Positions 9,120 to 19,200 of a stretch of 64,000 nucleotides of DNA are shown piece by piece. The position numbers were made by a program, and so were the translations under genes. The notes below the pieces were generated by a model. That model made no database searches. It was not told the origin of the DNA and saw only the letters and a program-made list of their open reading frames with translations. Position 1 is the first letter of the stretch, and every line of letters starts with the position of its first letter. Origin of the DNA: Ectobacillus funiculus (lineage in GTDB: Bacteria > Bacillota > Bacilli > Bacillales > Bacillaceae_G); assembly GCF_004138295.1 (NCBI RefSeq), contig NZ_SCFM01000007.1:234372-298371 (forward strand). The letters run 5' to 3'.

Positions 9120-9530
9120 TTATGCCTCATTAGACTGCTTTCGGAGCATTAGCATAGTGATTGTAATGATAGTAAATGCACAAAATGCTAAAAATGGTAT
9201 CGTAATAAATCCCAACCAATTTATATAATGCCCTGAACAAGGAACACCACTTGTACATATCTCGATTTTTTGAAGAAAAGGGATCTTTTGTAATCCATAA
9301 TGATAACCGGATACAAGCATTCCAGTGATAGAAAGCGGAAGAACATACTTATAGATAGTTCGCTCTTTATTATAAAAAGCAATTCCAATAAAAACAGTCA
9401 ATGGGTACATTAAAATCCGTTGATACCAACAGAGGGTGCAAGGAATAAAGTGCATAACCTCGCTAAAAAATAAACTCCCTAATGTAGCCACGATAGCTGT
9501 CAGCCAGGCTACGATGAATAATGGATTCAT
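9120..9530 (-). CDS. bdbC: BdbC, DsbB-like thiol-disulfide oxidoreductase
   Basis: This 136-residue integral membrane protein has four predicted helices. The first redox pair is in PCTLCWYQRILMYP and the second in CTSGVPCSGHY, the DsbB/BdbC pattern. It reoxidises BdbD and passes electrons to quinone. The stop of bdbD lies two bases upstream of its ATG, so the two form an operon. In B. subtilis the pair is needed for disulfide bonds in exported and competence proteins. Confidence 0.93.
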   Translation of the reverse strand: MNPLFIVAWLTAIVATLGSLFFSEVMHFIPCTLCWYQRILMYPLTVFIGIAFYNKERTIYKYVLPLSITGMLVSGYHYGLQKIPFLQKIEICTSGVPCSGHYINWLGFITIPFLAFCAFTIITITMLMLRKQSNEA

Positions 9531-9532
9531 TG

Positions 9533-10225
9533 TTATTTCTTCTCCTTCGCCGCATCCTCTACCATCTGGTTGAACTCATCCCATGTATTCCCTTCAAATT
9601 TCTTTCCATTGATAAATAAAGTTGGTGTCCCATCCACTTTAAGATTTTTGACATGCAACAAATCCTGTTCTAAAGCGGATTTTGCTTTTTTCTGCTGAAA
9701 TGCCTCCATAACCTTATTTGTATCATCATCATTAGCGACTTCTTTCAATGTGTCTTTGAGAAAAGATTCTGTATATAAGTCTATTGCTTCATATTTAGAA
9801 TCCTCCGGCTGTTTGCTGTATAATTGGTCATGAAACTTCCAAAAGGTCTCGTTGCCAAGTTCCTGATAAACAGTTTCAGCAAATAGAGCAGAACGATTAG
9901 AGTCTGTATTGATAAACGGATCATTCATAAAATAGAAGGTCGCGATTCCAGTTTCAACATACTTTTCCTTAATTTGCGGGAAATTTGTAGCATTAAAATT
10001 CTTACAAACTGGACACTTATAATCTCCAAATTCAACAATTTTTACTGGAGCAGCCGCATCCCCTATATAAGGCTGGTTTTTATAGTTAATCACCGCCTCC
10101 GTCTTAGAGAAGTTCCCTATAAGCAGCAAGCCTAACACACATAGACTAAAAACCCCTACAATCCAAAAAAACCACTTAGGAGAAGCTTGTTTAGATGCAA
10201 TCTTCGATTTTTTCTCTGCTTTCAA
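9533..10225 (-). CDS. bdbD: BdbD, DsbA-like thiol-disulfide oxidoreductase
   Basis: The 230-residue protein has one N-terminal membrane anchor (WFFWIVGVFSLCVLGLLLIG, about 19-38). A thioredoxin fold follows with active site CPVC in FGDYKCPVCKNFN, and the cis-proline loop is in KVDGTPTLFINGKKF. It introduces disulfides into secreted proteins and is recycled by BdbC. The start is TTG at 10225 behind GGAGTGGG. The GTPTLFING segment marks the DsbA branch used by Bacillus. Confidence 0.92.
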   Translation of the reverse strand: MKAEKKSKIASKQASPKWFFWIVGVFSLCVLGLLLIGNFSKTEAVINYKNQPYIGDAAAPVKIVEFGDYKCPVCKNFNATNFPQIKEKYVETGIATFYFMNDPFINTDSNRSALFAETVYQELGNETFWKFHDQLYSKQPEDSKYEAIDLYTESFLKDTLKEVANDDDTNKVMEAFQQKKAKSALEQDLLHVKNLKVDGTPTLFINGKKFEGNTWDEFNQMVEDAAKEKK

Positions 10226-10256
10226 CTATTCCCACTCCATTCTCGTAGATTTTATA

Positions 10257-10390
10257 TAAAGAAAACTCACCGATTGGCGAGCCCTGCCCTTGAGCGAAGA
10301 CAGAGGTGTAGTTGCACTTACACTTTGTTCCTAAAATTTCCGGCTACGTCGAATGATCCCCCAGCTAGAAATTTACACTTAAAGTGCAAG
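10257..10390 (+). repeat. Dispersed structured repeat, copy 3 (complete)
   Basis: A full-length copy from TAAAGAAAACTCACCG to TTAAAGTGCAAG. The 5' hairpin reads CTCACCGATTGGCGAG. The long-range stem pairs ACTTT with AAAGT and AAATTTC with GAAATTT. Confidence 0.9.
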
Positions 10391-10841
10391 ATAACTACCA
10401 GTGATAATTGAAGGGAAAAGATTCATTTTCCCTTGCTTTCTTCCTATTTGCACTACATAAGGTAGTGCGAAAGGTTAAAAGCTTCAGTCTAAATATTGCT
10501 TAGTTATTAGGTTACGTATGTATTTACCAAAAATACAGCTAAAAACAGTGCCCCCTATCAGTGTTAGATGACTGCTTTTAACTATTTTGATAGGTTACTA
10601 AGTCCGACGAACTCCCTCATTTATACATAGCATGTCTAACCCTAAACACTACAAATTGTAGTGTTTAATGAGGAATAAGTCAAATATTAAATACTCAATT
10701 TGTAATGGATGTTAAAAAGTTACTTTTCTCACTTGCTCCAAATGCAGCCATGGCAAGGAACACAAATCCCCTGCCATAGCTCTGCTACGACTTTACAAGC
10801 GGTAGTTTCGCTTCTTGCCCTGATAAATTTTTTAATGTTAG
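10391..10841. other. Gene-free stretch with three hairpins or palindromes
   Basis: No gene is visible. AAGGGAAAA/TTTTCCCTT (10411-10434) looks like a terminator. GCACTAC/GTAGTGC (10450-10468) and the perfect 12-bp-arm palindrome TAAACACTACAA/TTGTAGTGTTTA (10643-10667) share the half-site CACTAC and could be operators left from a lost gene. Confidence 0.5.
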
Positions 10842-10980
10842 CTACTGCTGTTCAATGACATATATAAAATCTGCCACACGCTCAATAAACATTCGATCAT
10901 GTGATACGAGAAGGACTGTATCTTCATATGCCTTTAAAAAGCGTTCTAACGCTTCAATACAAAAAACATCTAAAAAGCAG
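10842..10980 (-). pseudogene. 3' remnant of an ABC-F ATPase gene
   Basis: Read on the minus strand this encodes a 45-residue C-terminal piece: FLDVFCIEALERFLKAYED, TVLLVSHDRMFIERVADFIY and a TAG stop. LLVSHDR is the H-loop region that follows the D-loop of an ABC-F (Msr/Vga/Uup-like) second nucleotide-binding domain. Everything upstream is missing. The short plus-strand frames here are shadows of it. Confidence 0.8.
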
Positions 10981-11108
10981 CCCGCCAAATACACTAAGGA
11001 GAATTGCAATACGGGATGCCTTACTCTTCTTGTTGAACCATTCCCATTTTTTTATAATTTTGTTTCAGAACACAAAATATGAGTTCATGTAAGAACATGG
11101 GAAAGGAA

Positions 11109-12143
11109 TTAGCCGGATGCTAACTTTTCTCTATCAGCCGCTGCTGGTGGTTGTTCCAGCCACCCTTTCTCGATCATGAGTTCGGATGCATCCTTAACAA
11201 ATCCTGAAATTTTCAGGAACGATTTACTATAAAGCAGCCCTATGTCCTGCCTGCCGTTTACAGCCACTGAATTTCCGAACGCTCTTATTTTCATTGAAAA
11301 CATATCCATCTTATGAAATAACATGAGTTTATCTGAAAAGGGAGCAAATGTAGATGTCGTAACTAAATGATCAATAAAAGATGGCGAAGGTAAATGTTCA
11401 TCATGTAGCTTTTGCATATAGTGTTCAACACTTAGAGCTGTGAGCTCTCTACCTTTCTCAAACAGTTCCCGAACCTTTTCATCCTTTGCTACTTGGGCAA
11501 ATGCCATAATGAGTGCTTTACTTGTTACATTATTTTCAATATTATCATACAAATGGGCAATTTCTAATGCGTGTAGAGGTCTTACATGTCCAAGGAAGCC
11601 ATTTAAAAAATTTTGATGCGCAAATTCCACTTGATCTGGTATGGGAATAAAAGGCGGTTTTATGATGAATCCTTTATTCATTAATATAGCCTTGATTTGT
11701 TCCATTAGAGCCATAGTAGCATCCATACAATACAAATAAAATTCTCTTATATCCTTCCTATAAACCAACGGTACTGCTACGTTATAGATACTCATTCCTG
11801 CTTTCGCGGCATATTTCAAATAATGAACATAGAATTCATCTTCGAATAATCTAGGAGCACCAAGATTTACGTCTTTTTCTGTAAAACCGTGAGGAATGGG
11901 GAAGTTTTCCTTTATGAAGATTTCTTTGGTTGTTTTCATGAATTCATTGGATAATTTTAATGAATTTTCCAATAAACGCTTAATATCAGCGTCCTCAACA
12001 TGTTGAAGATAGTAGCTTAAAATACATTTTGACATACTGTTTCCCATATAGGTCGCCCAAAGCTTTCCCATTTCTGCTGATGTTAGCTTTTCTTTAGGAC
12101 TTGATCTATCTAAACTTATGTCAGCTGGTTTAATCGTTTCCAT
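11109..12143 (-). CDS. DUF3231 family protein
   Basis: This 344-residue protein is made of two similar halves rich in long helices (TSAEMGKLWATYMGNSMSKC in the first, QNFLNGFLGHVRPLHALEIA in the second), the layout of the DUF3231 family common in spore-formers. The fold is ferritin-like in appearance; function is unknown. The ATG at 12143 is preceded by AGAGGAGATTTGATT, and that stretch is duplicated in tandem, giving two Shine-Dalgarno sequences 16 bases apart. The upstream TTG at 12149 is not used. It is monocistronic. Confidence 0.85.
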   Translation of the reverse strand: METIKPADISLDRSSPKEKLTSAEMGKLWATYMGNSMSKCILSYYLQHVEDADIKRLLENSLKLSNEFMKTTKEIFIKENFPIPHGFTEKDVNLGAPRLFEDEFYVHYLKYAAKAGMSIYNVAVPLVYRKDIREFYLYCMDATMALMEQIKAILMNKGFIIKPPFIPIPDQVEFAHQNFLNGFLGHVRPLHALEIAHLYDNIENNVTSKALIMAFAQVAKDEKVRELFEKGRELTALSVEHYMQKLHDEHLPSPSFIDHLVTTSTFAPFSDKLMLFHKMDMFSMKIRAFGNSVAVNGRQDIGLLYSKSFLKISGFVKDASELMIEKGWLEQPPAAADREKLASG

Positions 12144-12254
12144 AATCAAATCTCCTCTTAATCAAATCTCCTCTTAGTGTTTTCTTCTAATCAAAATATA
12201 TTCTGAACTTACATGGTTGAATTATTATCAGAACTCAATAATTCTACTAACTGA

Positions 12255-12289
12255 AGAAATCCCTCCATACTTTGGCTGGAGGGATTTCT
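12255..12289. terminator. Hairpin 5' of the DUF3231 gene
   Basis: AGAAATCCCTCCA pairs with TGGAGGGATTTCT around CTTTGGC. Nothing else recognisable is present between 12144 and 12562, so its gene is unclear; it may be left from a lost neighbour. Confidence 0.5.
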
Positions 12290-12562
12290 GTAATAATTCA
12301 TAATGTAGGAATTATTACATGTTAAGCATTCATCTTTCAGTTATTCACTATGTAAAACAGGACATATGTTACAACTAGGACAACCAAGACTTGTATTTCA
12401 ACATACTCTTTAAAAACACTCGCTACTGGGTCTGGAAGATATGGCGATTGCCCTGCAGACATTCCCAATCGTTTAGTGAAAGAATATTCCCTTGCCAAAA
12501 CTCTTTTTATATCCGCTTTGTTTTATCAAAATAGGGAATGCTATAAAGCGGAGGTGCGGATA

Positions 12563-12715
12563 ATGAACAATACAGAAAAGGTAGAAAAACTTCTTCGTGA
12601 CTATGGTTATCCCGAAAAAGCTATTCCGCGGTTAATAAGGGAAATAGGGCCAATGAGCTATGAAAAGGTAGCGAAGCTCATCATGCCTTATCATGATATC
12701 ACCGCTGGCAAATAA
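12563..12715 (+). CDS. Small hypothetical protein, 50 aa
   Basis: The protein starts MNNTEKVEKLLRDYGYPEKA and continues IPRLIREIGPMSYEKVAKLI to a TAA stop. It looks like a compact helical protein without membrane segments. The ATG at 12563 is chosen because GGAGGTGCGG lies just upstream; the longer frame from 12476 has no ribosome binding site. It lies 40 bases before the next small gene in the same direction, so the two are probably one transcript. I do not recognise the family. Confidence 0.6.
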   Translation: MNNTEKVEKLLRDYGYPEKAIPRLIREIGPMSYEKVAKLIMPYHDITAGK

Positions 12716-12755
12716 ATCTGTCTCGAAAGCAGCGCTGCTTGAAAAGGAGGCGAAA

Positions 12756-13025
12756 ATGGAAGAGTTCAACGAAAAAAAGCATAGTTTTAATATGGAAGAC
12801 AGCACCGGTCGTTTAATTGTAAAAGGGGAAATTATCGGCGAATCAGAACTTGAATTTTATGATGATTTGAAGCTAAAAGCCGTTATCGCTCTCATAAATT
12901 CCGTCGATCAGCAAAACTTCGAGGCGGCGGGGAAAATGGACGTTTTCAATGACTATATGAGAGAAATTGAAGAAACACTTAGTGAAGTAAAGAAACATAG
13001 CCGTTTTCAGGGAGACATCATATAA
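12756..13025 (+). CDS. Small hypothetical protein, 89 aa
   Basis: The protein begins MEEFNEKKHSFNMEDSTGRL, then has LIVKGEIIGESELEFYDDLK and a helical C-terminal half ending RFQGDII. AAGGAGG five bases before the ATG fixes the start; the open frame from 12693 overlaps the preceding gene and is not needed. It is charged and soluble, and the second gene of a two-gene unit that ends at two hairpins. No family is recognised. Tight pairing with the 50-residue partner would fit a small complex, but that is inference. Confidence 0.6.
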   Translation: MEEFNEKKHSFNMEDSTGRLIVKGEIIGESELEFYDDLKLKAVIALINSVDQQNFEAAGKMDVFNDYMREIEETLSEVKKHSRFQGDII

Positions 13026-13111
13026 AGATTCCGGTCTAGAAGCGGCTCTAAGCTGCCTTGAGCAGTGACAGTATTTTCTTCCAAAGGCGCTTTAGCATCA
13101 TAGAAATGGTT

Positions 13112-13141
13112 GCCCTGAAAAAATAAATTTATTTTTAGGGC
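13112..13141 (+). terminator. Hairpin after the small-gene pair
   Basis: GCCCTGAAAAAATAAA pairs with TTATTTTTAGGGC. It is AT-rich with a GC base and sits 87 bases after the 89-aa gene. Confidence 0.55.
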
Positions 13142-13163
13142 TATTTGTGTTTGAATCAATTTC

Positions 13164-13200
13164 GTAAAGAAAACTCGCTGATGTGGCGAGTTTTCTTTAC
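13164..13200. repeat. Solo palindrome related to the 5' hairpin of the dispersed repeat
   Basis: GTAAAGAAAACTCGC and GCGAGTTTTCTTTAC are perfect 15-bp arms around TGATGTG. The left arm is the 5' end of the dispersed element. The right arm is a full complement, including the TTTTCTTTAC tail, so the structure can work as a terminator in both directions. The 13201-13542 interval beyond it holds no recognisable gene. Confidence 0.75.
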
Positions 13201-13542
13201 GTGAAAAGGGCCTCTATCCATGAATCTTTCCATCTCCCCATTCTTTGTATAGGATCTTCATTTCAAACTTCTCTAACATTACTCTTCATCAAAAACATTA
13301 AAGCGAAGGAAATTCCAGATCTTGTCCAAATATATGCAGTAAAGTTCACCAGATATCCAAGATTGAACTACCCGTCACCTACTCGCTAATGCCCTTGAGG
13401 AAGGAGCGTTCTCGCCTATTTTTGATACAATCCGTTCTTGGCAGTTATGTATAGCAAATCATACAAGCTTATAACAAACTGCTATATTTTATTACCCTTA
13501 CTCATAAAGAATAAGTAGGAATAAAATAAGGGGTTGGATTTA

Positions 13543-14259
13543 ATGAGAACAAATTATCGGAGATGGTCAGCATATCCTTACCAAGGAGAACAAACTTTAC
13601 CTAAACCTTATCCAGCACCAGCAGATTTTCCAATGTTTTTTATTTTTAGAGAAAGAAACAATGAATTCCTAGATCCCTTTCGGCAGCGGATTCATTGGAA
13701 AATTCAACATCCTATTGAGATTGAGTGGGGAATAGAGTTATCTATTGTAGAACAAACATTATTATCCATAACTTCTCAACAAATACGCAGCGCACAATAC
13801 TGGGGGACAGTTGAAGCAACTCAGAATATGATTCCTATGATTTTTAATTTAGCTCAAAAATACAGCCTAGGATCACCGCGTATTGCCAGAATACTTGGAT
13901 ATTTTCACGCTGCTGTTAATGATGCTTTTGTGATGTCATGGTATTTTAAATATCTGTGGGATGTGGCACGCCCAAATCAATATGGCAGAAACTTAGCCAC
14001 TGTGTTGACTACACCACGTTTTCCATCTTACCCTTCTGCACACGCCACTGTTGCAGGATGTGCAGAATCAGTGTTAAGTTACTTTTTTCCACCAGAAGCA
14101 GTAGGAATAAAAAATATAATGGAAGAGTGTGCTTTATCACGTTTGTACGCTGGCGTACACTTTAAAGTAGATAATGATGAAGGATTGAGATTAGGCAGGC
14201 AAATCGGAGATATGGTTGTAGGTGTATTGAAGGCACAAAATCTCAATGATTCTCAATAG
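13543..14259 (+). CDS. PAP2-superfamily phosphatase / vanadium-type haloperoxidase homologue
   Basis: The 238-residue protein carries all three parts of the PAP2/haloperoxidase active site: KYLWDVARP (K-x6-RP), PSYPSAHAT (PSxH) and SRLYAGVHFKVD (SR-x5-H-x3-D). No signal peptide or membrane helix is evident, so it looks like a cytoplasmic member of the vanadium-chloroperoxidase-like branch. The ATG at 13543 follows AAGGGG by nine bases. It stands alone, and a copy of the dispersed repeat begins two bases after its stop. Whether it is a phosphatase or a haloperoxidase cannot be told from sequence. Confidence 0.82.
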   Translation: MRTNYRRWSAYPYQGEQTLPKPYPAPADFPMFFIFRERNNEFLDPFRQRIHWKIQHPIEIEWGIELSIVEQTLLSITSQQIRSAQYWGTVEATQNMIPMIFNLAQKYSLGSPRIARILGYFHAAVNDAFVMSWYFKYLWDVARPNQYGRNLATVLTTPRFPSYPSAHATVAGCAESVLSYFFPPEAVGIKNIMEECALSRLYAGVHFKVDNDEGLRLGRQIGDMVVGVLKAQNLNDSQ

Positions 14260-14261
14260 GA

Positions 14262-14398
14262 TAAAGAAAGCTCGCTGCTTGGCGAGCCCTGTCCTTGGGC
14301 GAAGACAGAGGCGTAGTTGCACTTACACTTTATTCCTAAAATTTCTCGCTACGTCGAATGATCTTCCAGCTAGAACTTTATACTTTCTTAAAGTGTAA
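14262..14398 (+). repeat. Dispersed structured repeat, copy 4 (complete)
   Basis: It runs from TAAAGAAAGCTCGCTG to TTAAAGTGTAA. The stem partners are ACTTTA and TAAAGT. The following 14399-14957 interval has no supported gene. Confidence 0.9.
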
Positions 14399-14957
14399 AA
14401 TGATTAAACTTCCTTTCACACACAATATAGGCTAAAAGTTGTGCAAGGAACGAGTAGTATTTTTTTCGTAAAGTCAGCGAAAAAATCTCCACCCTCAACA
14501 GTTTTTTCAGCCTGGTGTGATTCTCTCACCAAGCCGACAGACAAAAAGCAAGAGGATATATGATTCACTTGTAAGATACATGTAACAATACTTGAAACGA
14601 AATATGTTATTATAATACATGCAGGAAAATTTAGAAATACAGTATACTTTCATGGCTACCAAGTCCGAAGTGAACGAGCCATTTGTCATTTTTAGATCAT
14701 CGCCCAGTTTACGTATATGTGCGATGGATCTGCGGAAGACAGCCTTTTCGCTTGCGATTCTAGAAACCTGAGCGCGGAAAATGGGAAATATCATTCAGTT
14801 TATATATCAAGAATCAACAAACAGCATATCCCTTGACCTGATTAAAAAAGAGTTACAAGTAGCATAGGGTATCTGTCATTTCCATTTGGATGGTAATATT
14901 TCCGATTTAGAATGCTCATTTTTAGTTATGTATAAAATAGTAACAGGAGGATTACTA

Positions 14958-16019
14958 ATGTCTCACAGTTTGCAACATCGCTCTAAACGAAAAAAACGCA
15001 GGAGAAGAATCGCTGTATTCTTGATACTCCCCCTTCTCTGTATTCTCATTGGGGGAATAGGTTATGCAGCGTATTTATATATAAAAGCAGAACATGTCGC
15101 GCAAGCGGCCTACAAGGAATTAGATCGCGGTAGTAAATCTAGCAAACGCCTAGAAGCGGTAAAACCCTTAGAAGACAATATTTCTATCTTAATTATGGGT
15201 GTGGATGAAAGCGAAGCACGGAAAAAGGATACAGAAGATTTTGGAGGTTCTTTCCGAACAGATGCATTACTTTTAGCTACATTAAACAAAGATGATAAAT
15301 CTATTAAATTAGTAAGTATTCCTCGTGACACATATGTCTACATTCCAAGTAAGGAACGAAAAAATAAAATCGCCCATGCCTATGCATATGGTGGTGCAAA
15401 CGGTACGATTCAAACCGTAGAAGACTTTTTAGATGTACCGGTTGATTATTACGTAAAAGTAAACTTCGATTCCTTTATAAAAATTGTTGATACTTTAGGC
15501 GGCATTGACATGGATGTCCCGATTTCCGTTACCGATTTTAACAGTAAAAAAAGCGGTTTTGTGACAGTGGAAAAAGGGCAGCACAAGTTGAATGGAGAAC
15601 AGGCACTTGTCTTAGCAAGAGCACGTCATATTGATAACGATTTTATGCGCGGACAGCGTCAGCAGCTTATCATTGAAGCAATTGCAAAAAAAGCTCTTTC
15701 CCTTAATTCTGTTACCAAAATGGCAGATTTAATCGAGGCAGCAGGAAGTGAAATGGAGACCAACTTGACTTTTGATGATATGATCGGCGTTGTAAAAACC
15801 ATGCTTGGAACACAGTTAAACATGGAAAAACTGCAGGTTAAAGATATTGATGAGTATATTGACGGCATTTATTACGCGAAGCCTGATGAACAGAGCGTAA
15901 AGGAAATCAAAGAAACTTTAAAACAACATCTTGGATTAACATCCGCCACAGATGAAGATGAAGCGACCGATGAAGCAACAGATACAATTCAACATACAGA
16001 TGAAGAAGAAAACCAATAA
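14958..16019 (+). CDS. LytR-CpsA-Psr (LCP) family cell-wall ligase
   Basis: The 353-residue protein has a basic N-terminus (RSKRKKRRRR), one membrane helix (about 17-40) and an extracellular LCP domain. Signature segments are NISILIMGVDE, RTDALLLATLN, LVSIPRDTYVYIP, KIAHAYAYGG and LARARHIDNDFMRGQRQQ, with the conserved Arg and Asp residues in place. LCP enzymes attach teichoic acids or polysaccharides to peptidoglycan. The C-terminal tail (DEDEATDEATD) is acidic and low in complexity. The ATG at 14958 has AGGAGG upstream; an in-frame extension to 14886 is rejected. TagU/LytR-type is likely, but the paralogue cannot be named. Confidence 0.9.
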   Translation: MSHSLQHRSKRKKRRRRIAVFLILPLLCILIGGIGYAAYLYIKAEHVAQAAYKELDRGSKSSKRLEAVKPLEDNISILIMGVDESEARKKDTEDFGGSFRTDALLLATLNKDDKSIKLVSIPRDTYVYIPSKERKNKIAHAYAYGGANGTIQTVEDFLDVPVDYYVKVNFDSFIKIVDTLGGIDMDVPISVTDFNSKKSGFVTVEKGQHKLNGEQALVLARARHIDNDFMRGQRQQLIIEAIAKKALSLNSVTKMADLIEAAGSEMETNLTFDDMIGVVKTMLGTQLNMEKLQVKDIDEYIDGIYYAKPDEQSVKEIKETLKQHLGLTSATDEDEATDEATDTIQHTDEEENQ

Positions 16020-16032
16020 TGGTTTAAGAAAC

Positions 16033-16072
16033 AAAAGAGGCAAATGAGAGTGATTTCATTTGCCTCTTTTCC
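16033..16072. terminator. Terminator of the LCP gene
   Basis: AAAAGAGGCAAATGA pairs with TCATTTGCCTCTTTT around GAGTGATT and ends in a T run. Confidence 0.85.
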
Positions 16073-16254
16073 TCTGTAAATAGGGGAATCTCACTGTTTC
16101 TACGGTAAATAGTCTTCCATTTAGTTCTAATCGATCCATTCTATGTGGTGTAGTGGATTCCTCCTCGATAATGGCTGTCGAGCTATATTTATATCCCACA
16201 GTAACTGCAAGATGATCCATATTATTGAGACTGCTTGCAGTGCTTTATATAAAA

Positions 16255-19200
16255 CTAATATTTCAATGAAATCTTTACGGCCTCATCACCAAATTTCACT
16301 TCAATATGTTGTTTGGAATCATTTAGCATTTCAAAACTAATGTGGTGAACAAGTACGTTTTCTCTAATTAGTCCTTCAAAACGTTTAATTTTTTCTTTGC
16401 TATCATCCGCTGCTAAAATATTGATTGAAATATACCTTTCAACTGGTAAATCTAATTTTTTACGAGTATCTTGTATAGACCTAATTAATTCTCTAACTTG
16501 ACCTTCATCCACTAGTTGGGGTGTGAGTTTTAAATCTAATATCACCTTTAATTGCTGATCGCCAGCCATCTCAAAGCCGGATGTAACTAGATATTCAACA
16601 TTTATGTGTTCTTTCTGTAATGTTACCGTGTGTCCCTTTACATCGATTTGTAGTTGCCCATTATATAATAATGACTTCTTCTCGGTATCAGGGATATGAT
16701 CAATATATTCTTTTACTGCGTTGACCAACTTACCGAATGCAGCACCCGCAGTTTTAAAATTCAATTTAAAGACAGTTGATTCATACTGGGATAAATCTTG
16801 TGTATAAACAACATCCTTAACATTTAGTTCGTCTTTAATGATACCTGTATAAGCTTCTAAAAGACGTTCTCCTTCACTGCGCCATACAATTATTTGCTGT
16901 AAAGGCTGCTTAACTTTCAAGTTTTTAGCATTACGAATACTACGTCCGAGTTCCACTATCTTTAGAATTGTTTGCATGTCTGCCTCTAAATTAGGATTAA
17001 CCATTGAATCATGACATCTTGGATAGTCTTGCAAATGAACACTATCTTGATGTAGCTTCAAATGGATATCTTCTGCCACATAGGGTACAAAAGGAGCTAA
17101 CAAGTGACTGATCGTAGTAAGTGTCTCAAAAAGTGTTGAATAGGCAGCTCGTTTATCCTCTGAAAGTCCAGAAGCCCAAAAGCGGTTTCTAGATCTTCGT
17201 ACATACCAATTGCTCAGTTCATCAATTAATGCGGCGATTTCGCGTGTTGCTTGAGTAAATTGATAGCGATCCATATAGCCAGTAACGAGCTTGATTGTAC
17301 TATGCAGACGTGAAAGTATCCACTTATCTAAGAGTGTTCTCTTACCTGTTTGCTGCTTATCATAAACAAATCCATCAATTTTCGCATACATGGCATAAAA
17401 CTTATAAGTGTTTTCTAATGTGTCGATTAATTTTGATTTGGCATCCTGCACAATCTTTTTTGAAAAACGTTTCGGATTCCATGGTGAACTATCAACTAAA
17501 AATGCCCAACGAAGTGCATCTGCACCATATTCTTTCATAAGTTCCATAGGGTCCAAAGCATTCCCCTTACTTTTAGACATTTTTTGACCATGTTCATCAA
17601 GCACGTGTCCAAGAGACAAAACGCTTTTATATGGTGGTTTACCTGTGAATAGGGTCGAAACAGCAAGCAGGCTGTAAAAAAAACCTCTTGTCTGGTCAAT
17701 TCCCTCAATTATGACATCTGCGGGGAATTGTGATTCAAATTTATCTTTATTTTCCAATGGATAATGATATTGTGCAAATGGCATAGAGCCACTATCAAAC
17801 CAAACATCAATGACTTCAGGTGTTCGTTGCATAACGCCCTTACATTCTGGACAAGTACACTGTACTTCATCAATATAGGGCTTGTGCAACTCTATATCCT
17901 TTGCTATCGGAGTTGTCGCTAATTTTTGTAGCTCCTGGATACTGCTAGGCGATTCTTCGTGATGACAATTAGAACATATCCAAACATTTAAAGGTGTACC
18001 CCAGTATCGGTTCCTACTTATATTCCAATCAATGAGATTTTCAAGAAAATTACCAAACCGGCCATCCTTAATATGATTTGGATACCAATCAACAGTTGCA
18101 TTGTTTGCAAGCATTTTATCTTTTAAAGACACCATCTTAATAAACCAGCTATCTGTTGCGTAGTAAAGCAAAGGAGAGTCACATCTCCAGCAATGCGGGT
18201 AGCTATGCTCATATTTTTCTTTATAAAAAAGTGTGCCTTGTTCAGAAAGCATTTTAATAATGTCTACGTCACAATCCTTCACAAACCTTCCCGAAAGTTC
18301 GGTAACATCGGCTGTGTAACGTCCTTGTTGATCAACTACATTAATAAAGGATAAACCATTCTGTTGAACAGTTTTATAGTCATCCTCCCCGTAAGCAGGA
18401 GCAATATGAACAATACCTGTTCCACTATCTTCTGTAACATAGTCTGCTAATACTACATAATGTCCTTTCTCAACAGTCACATAATGGAATGGTGGGGAAT
18501 AATGTACTCCTTCAAATTCATGACCACTATGTTCACTTAATACATTTACATTATCACCAAGTACTTTTTCTACTAAGGATTTTGCAACAATATAAACCTT
18601 ATTCTGTTTTTGTACACGAACATACGTTAAAGTTGGATTCATAGCAAGGGCAACGTTGGCAGGCAATGTCCATGGTGTTGTTGTCCAACCTAAGAAATAT
18701 TCTTCCTCTGCATCAAGACGTTTAAATTTTACAGTAGCCGATAAATCTTTTACATCTTTGTAGCCTTGTGCTACTTCGTGCGAGCTTAAAGTGGTTTGAC
18801 AGCTAGGGCAGTATGGCGATACGCGGTGGCCTTTATACAATAGGTCATCTTTGTGAACCTTGCTCAAAATATTCCATACACTTTCAATATAATCATTACT
18901 TAACGTCAAATAAGGACTGTCCATATCTACCCAATAACCTAATTCTTCTGTAAATGAACGCCATTTCTTCTCGTAGGTAAATACGCTCTCCTTACATTTG
19001 TTGATAAAAGGCTCCACACCATAATGTTCAATGTCTTGTTTCCCCGAAATACCAAGTTGTTTCTCAACACCAAGCTCGACAGGAAGACCATGTGTATCCC
19101 AGCCAGCCTTTCTCTCCACTTGAAAGCCTCTCATGGTTTTATAGCGTGCTACAACATCCTTAATTGTTCGCCCAAAAGCATGGCCTACATGGGGTAGACC

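Noticed and set aside
13183..13389. Plus-strand 68-codon frame after the solo palindrome
   Set aside because: Starts inside the palindrome, has no ribosome binding site and no recognisable features.
14507..14794. Minus-strand open frame of 95 codons
   Set aside because: No ribosome binding site, no family resemblance and cysteine/tyrosine-rich composition typical of non-coding AT-rich DNA.
16056..16220. Minus-strand 54-codon frame (MDHLAVTVGYKYSS...)
   Set aside because: It looks partly protein-like but ends inside the LCP terminator and has no ribosome binding site, so it is at best a gene remnant.
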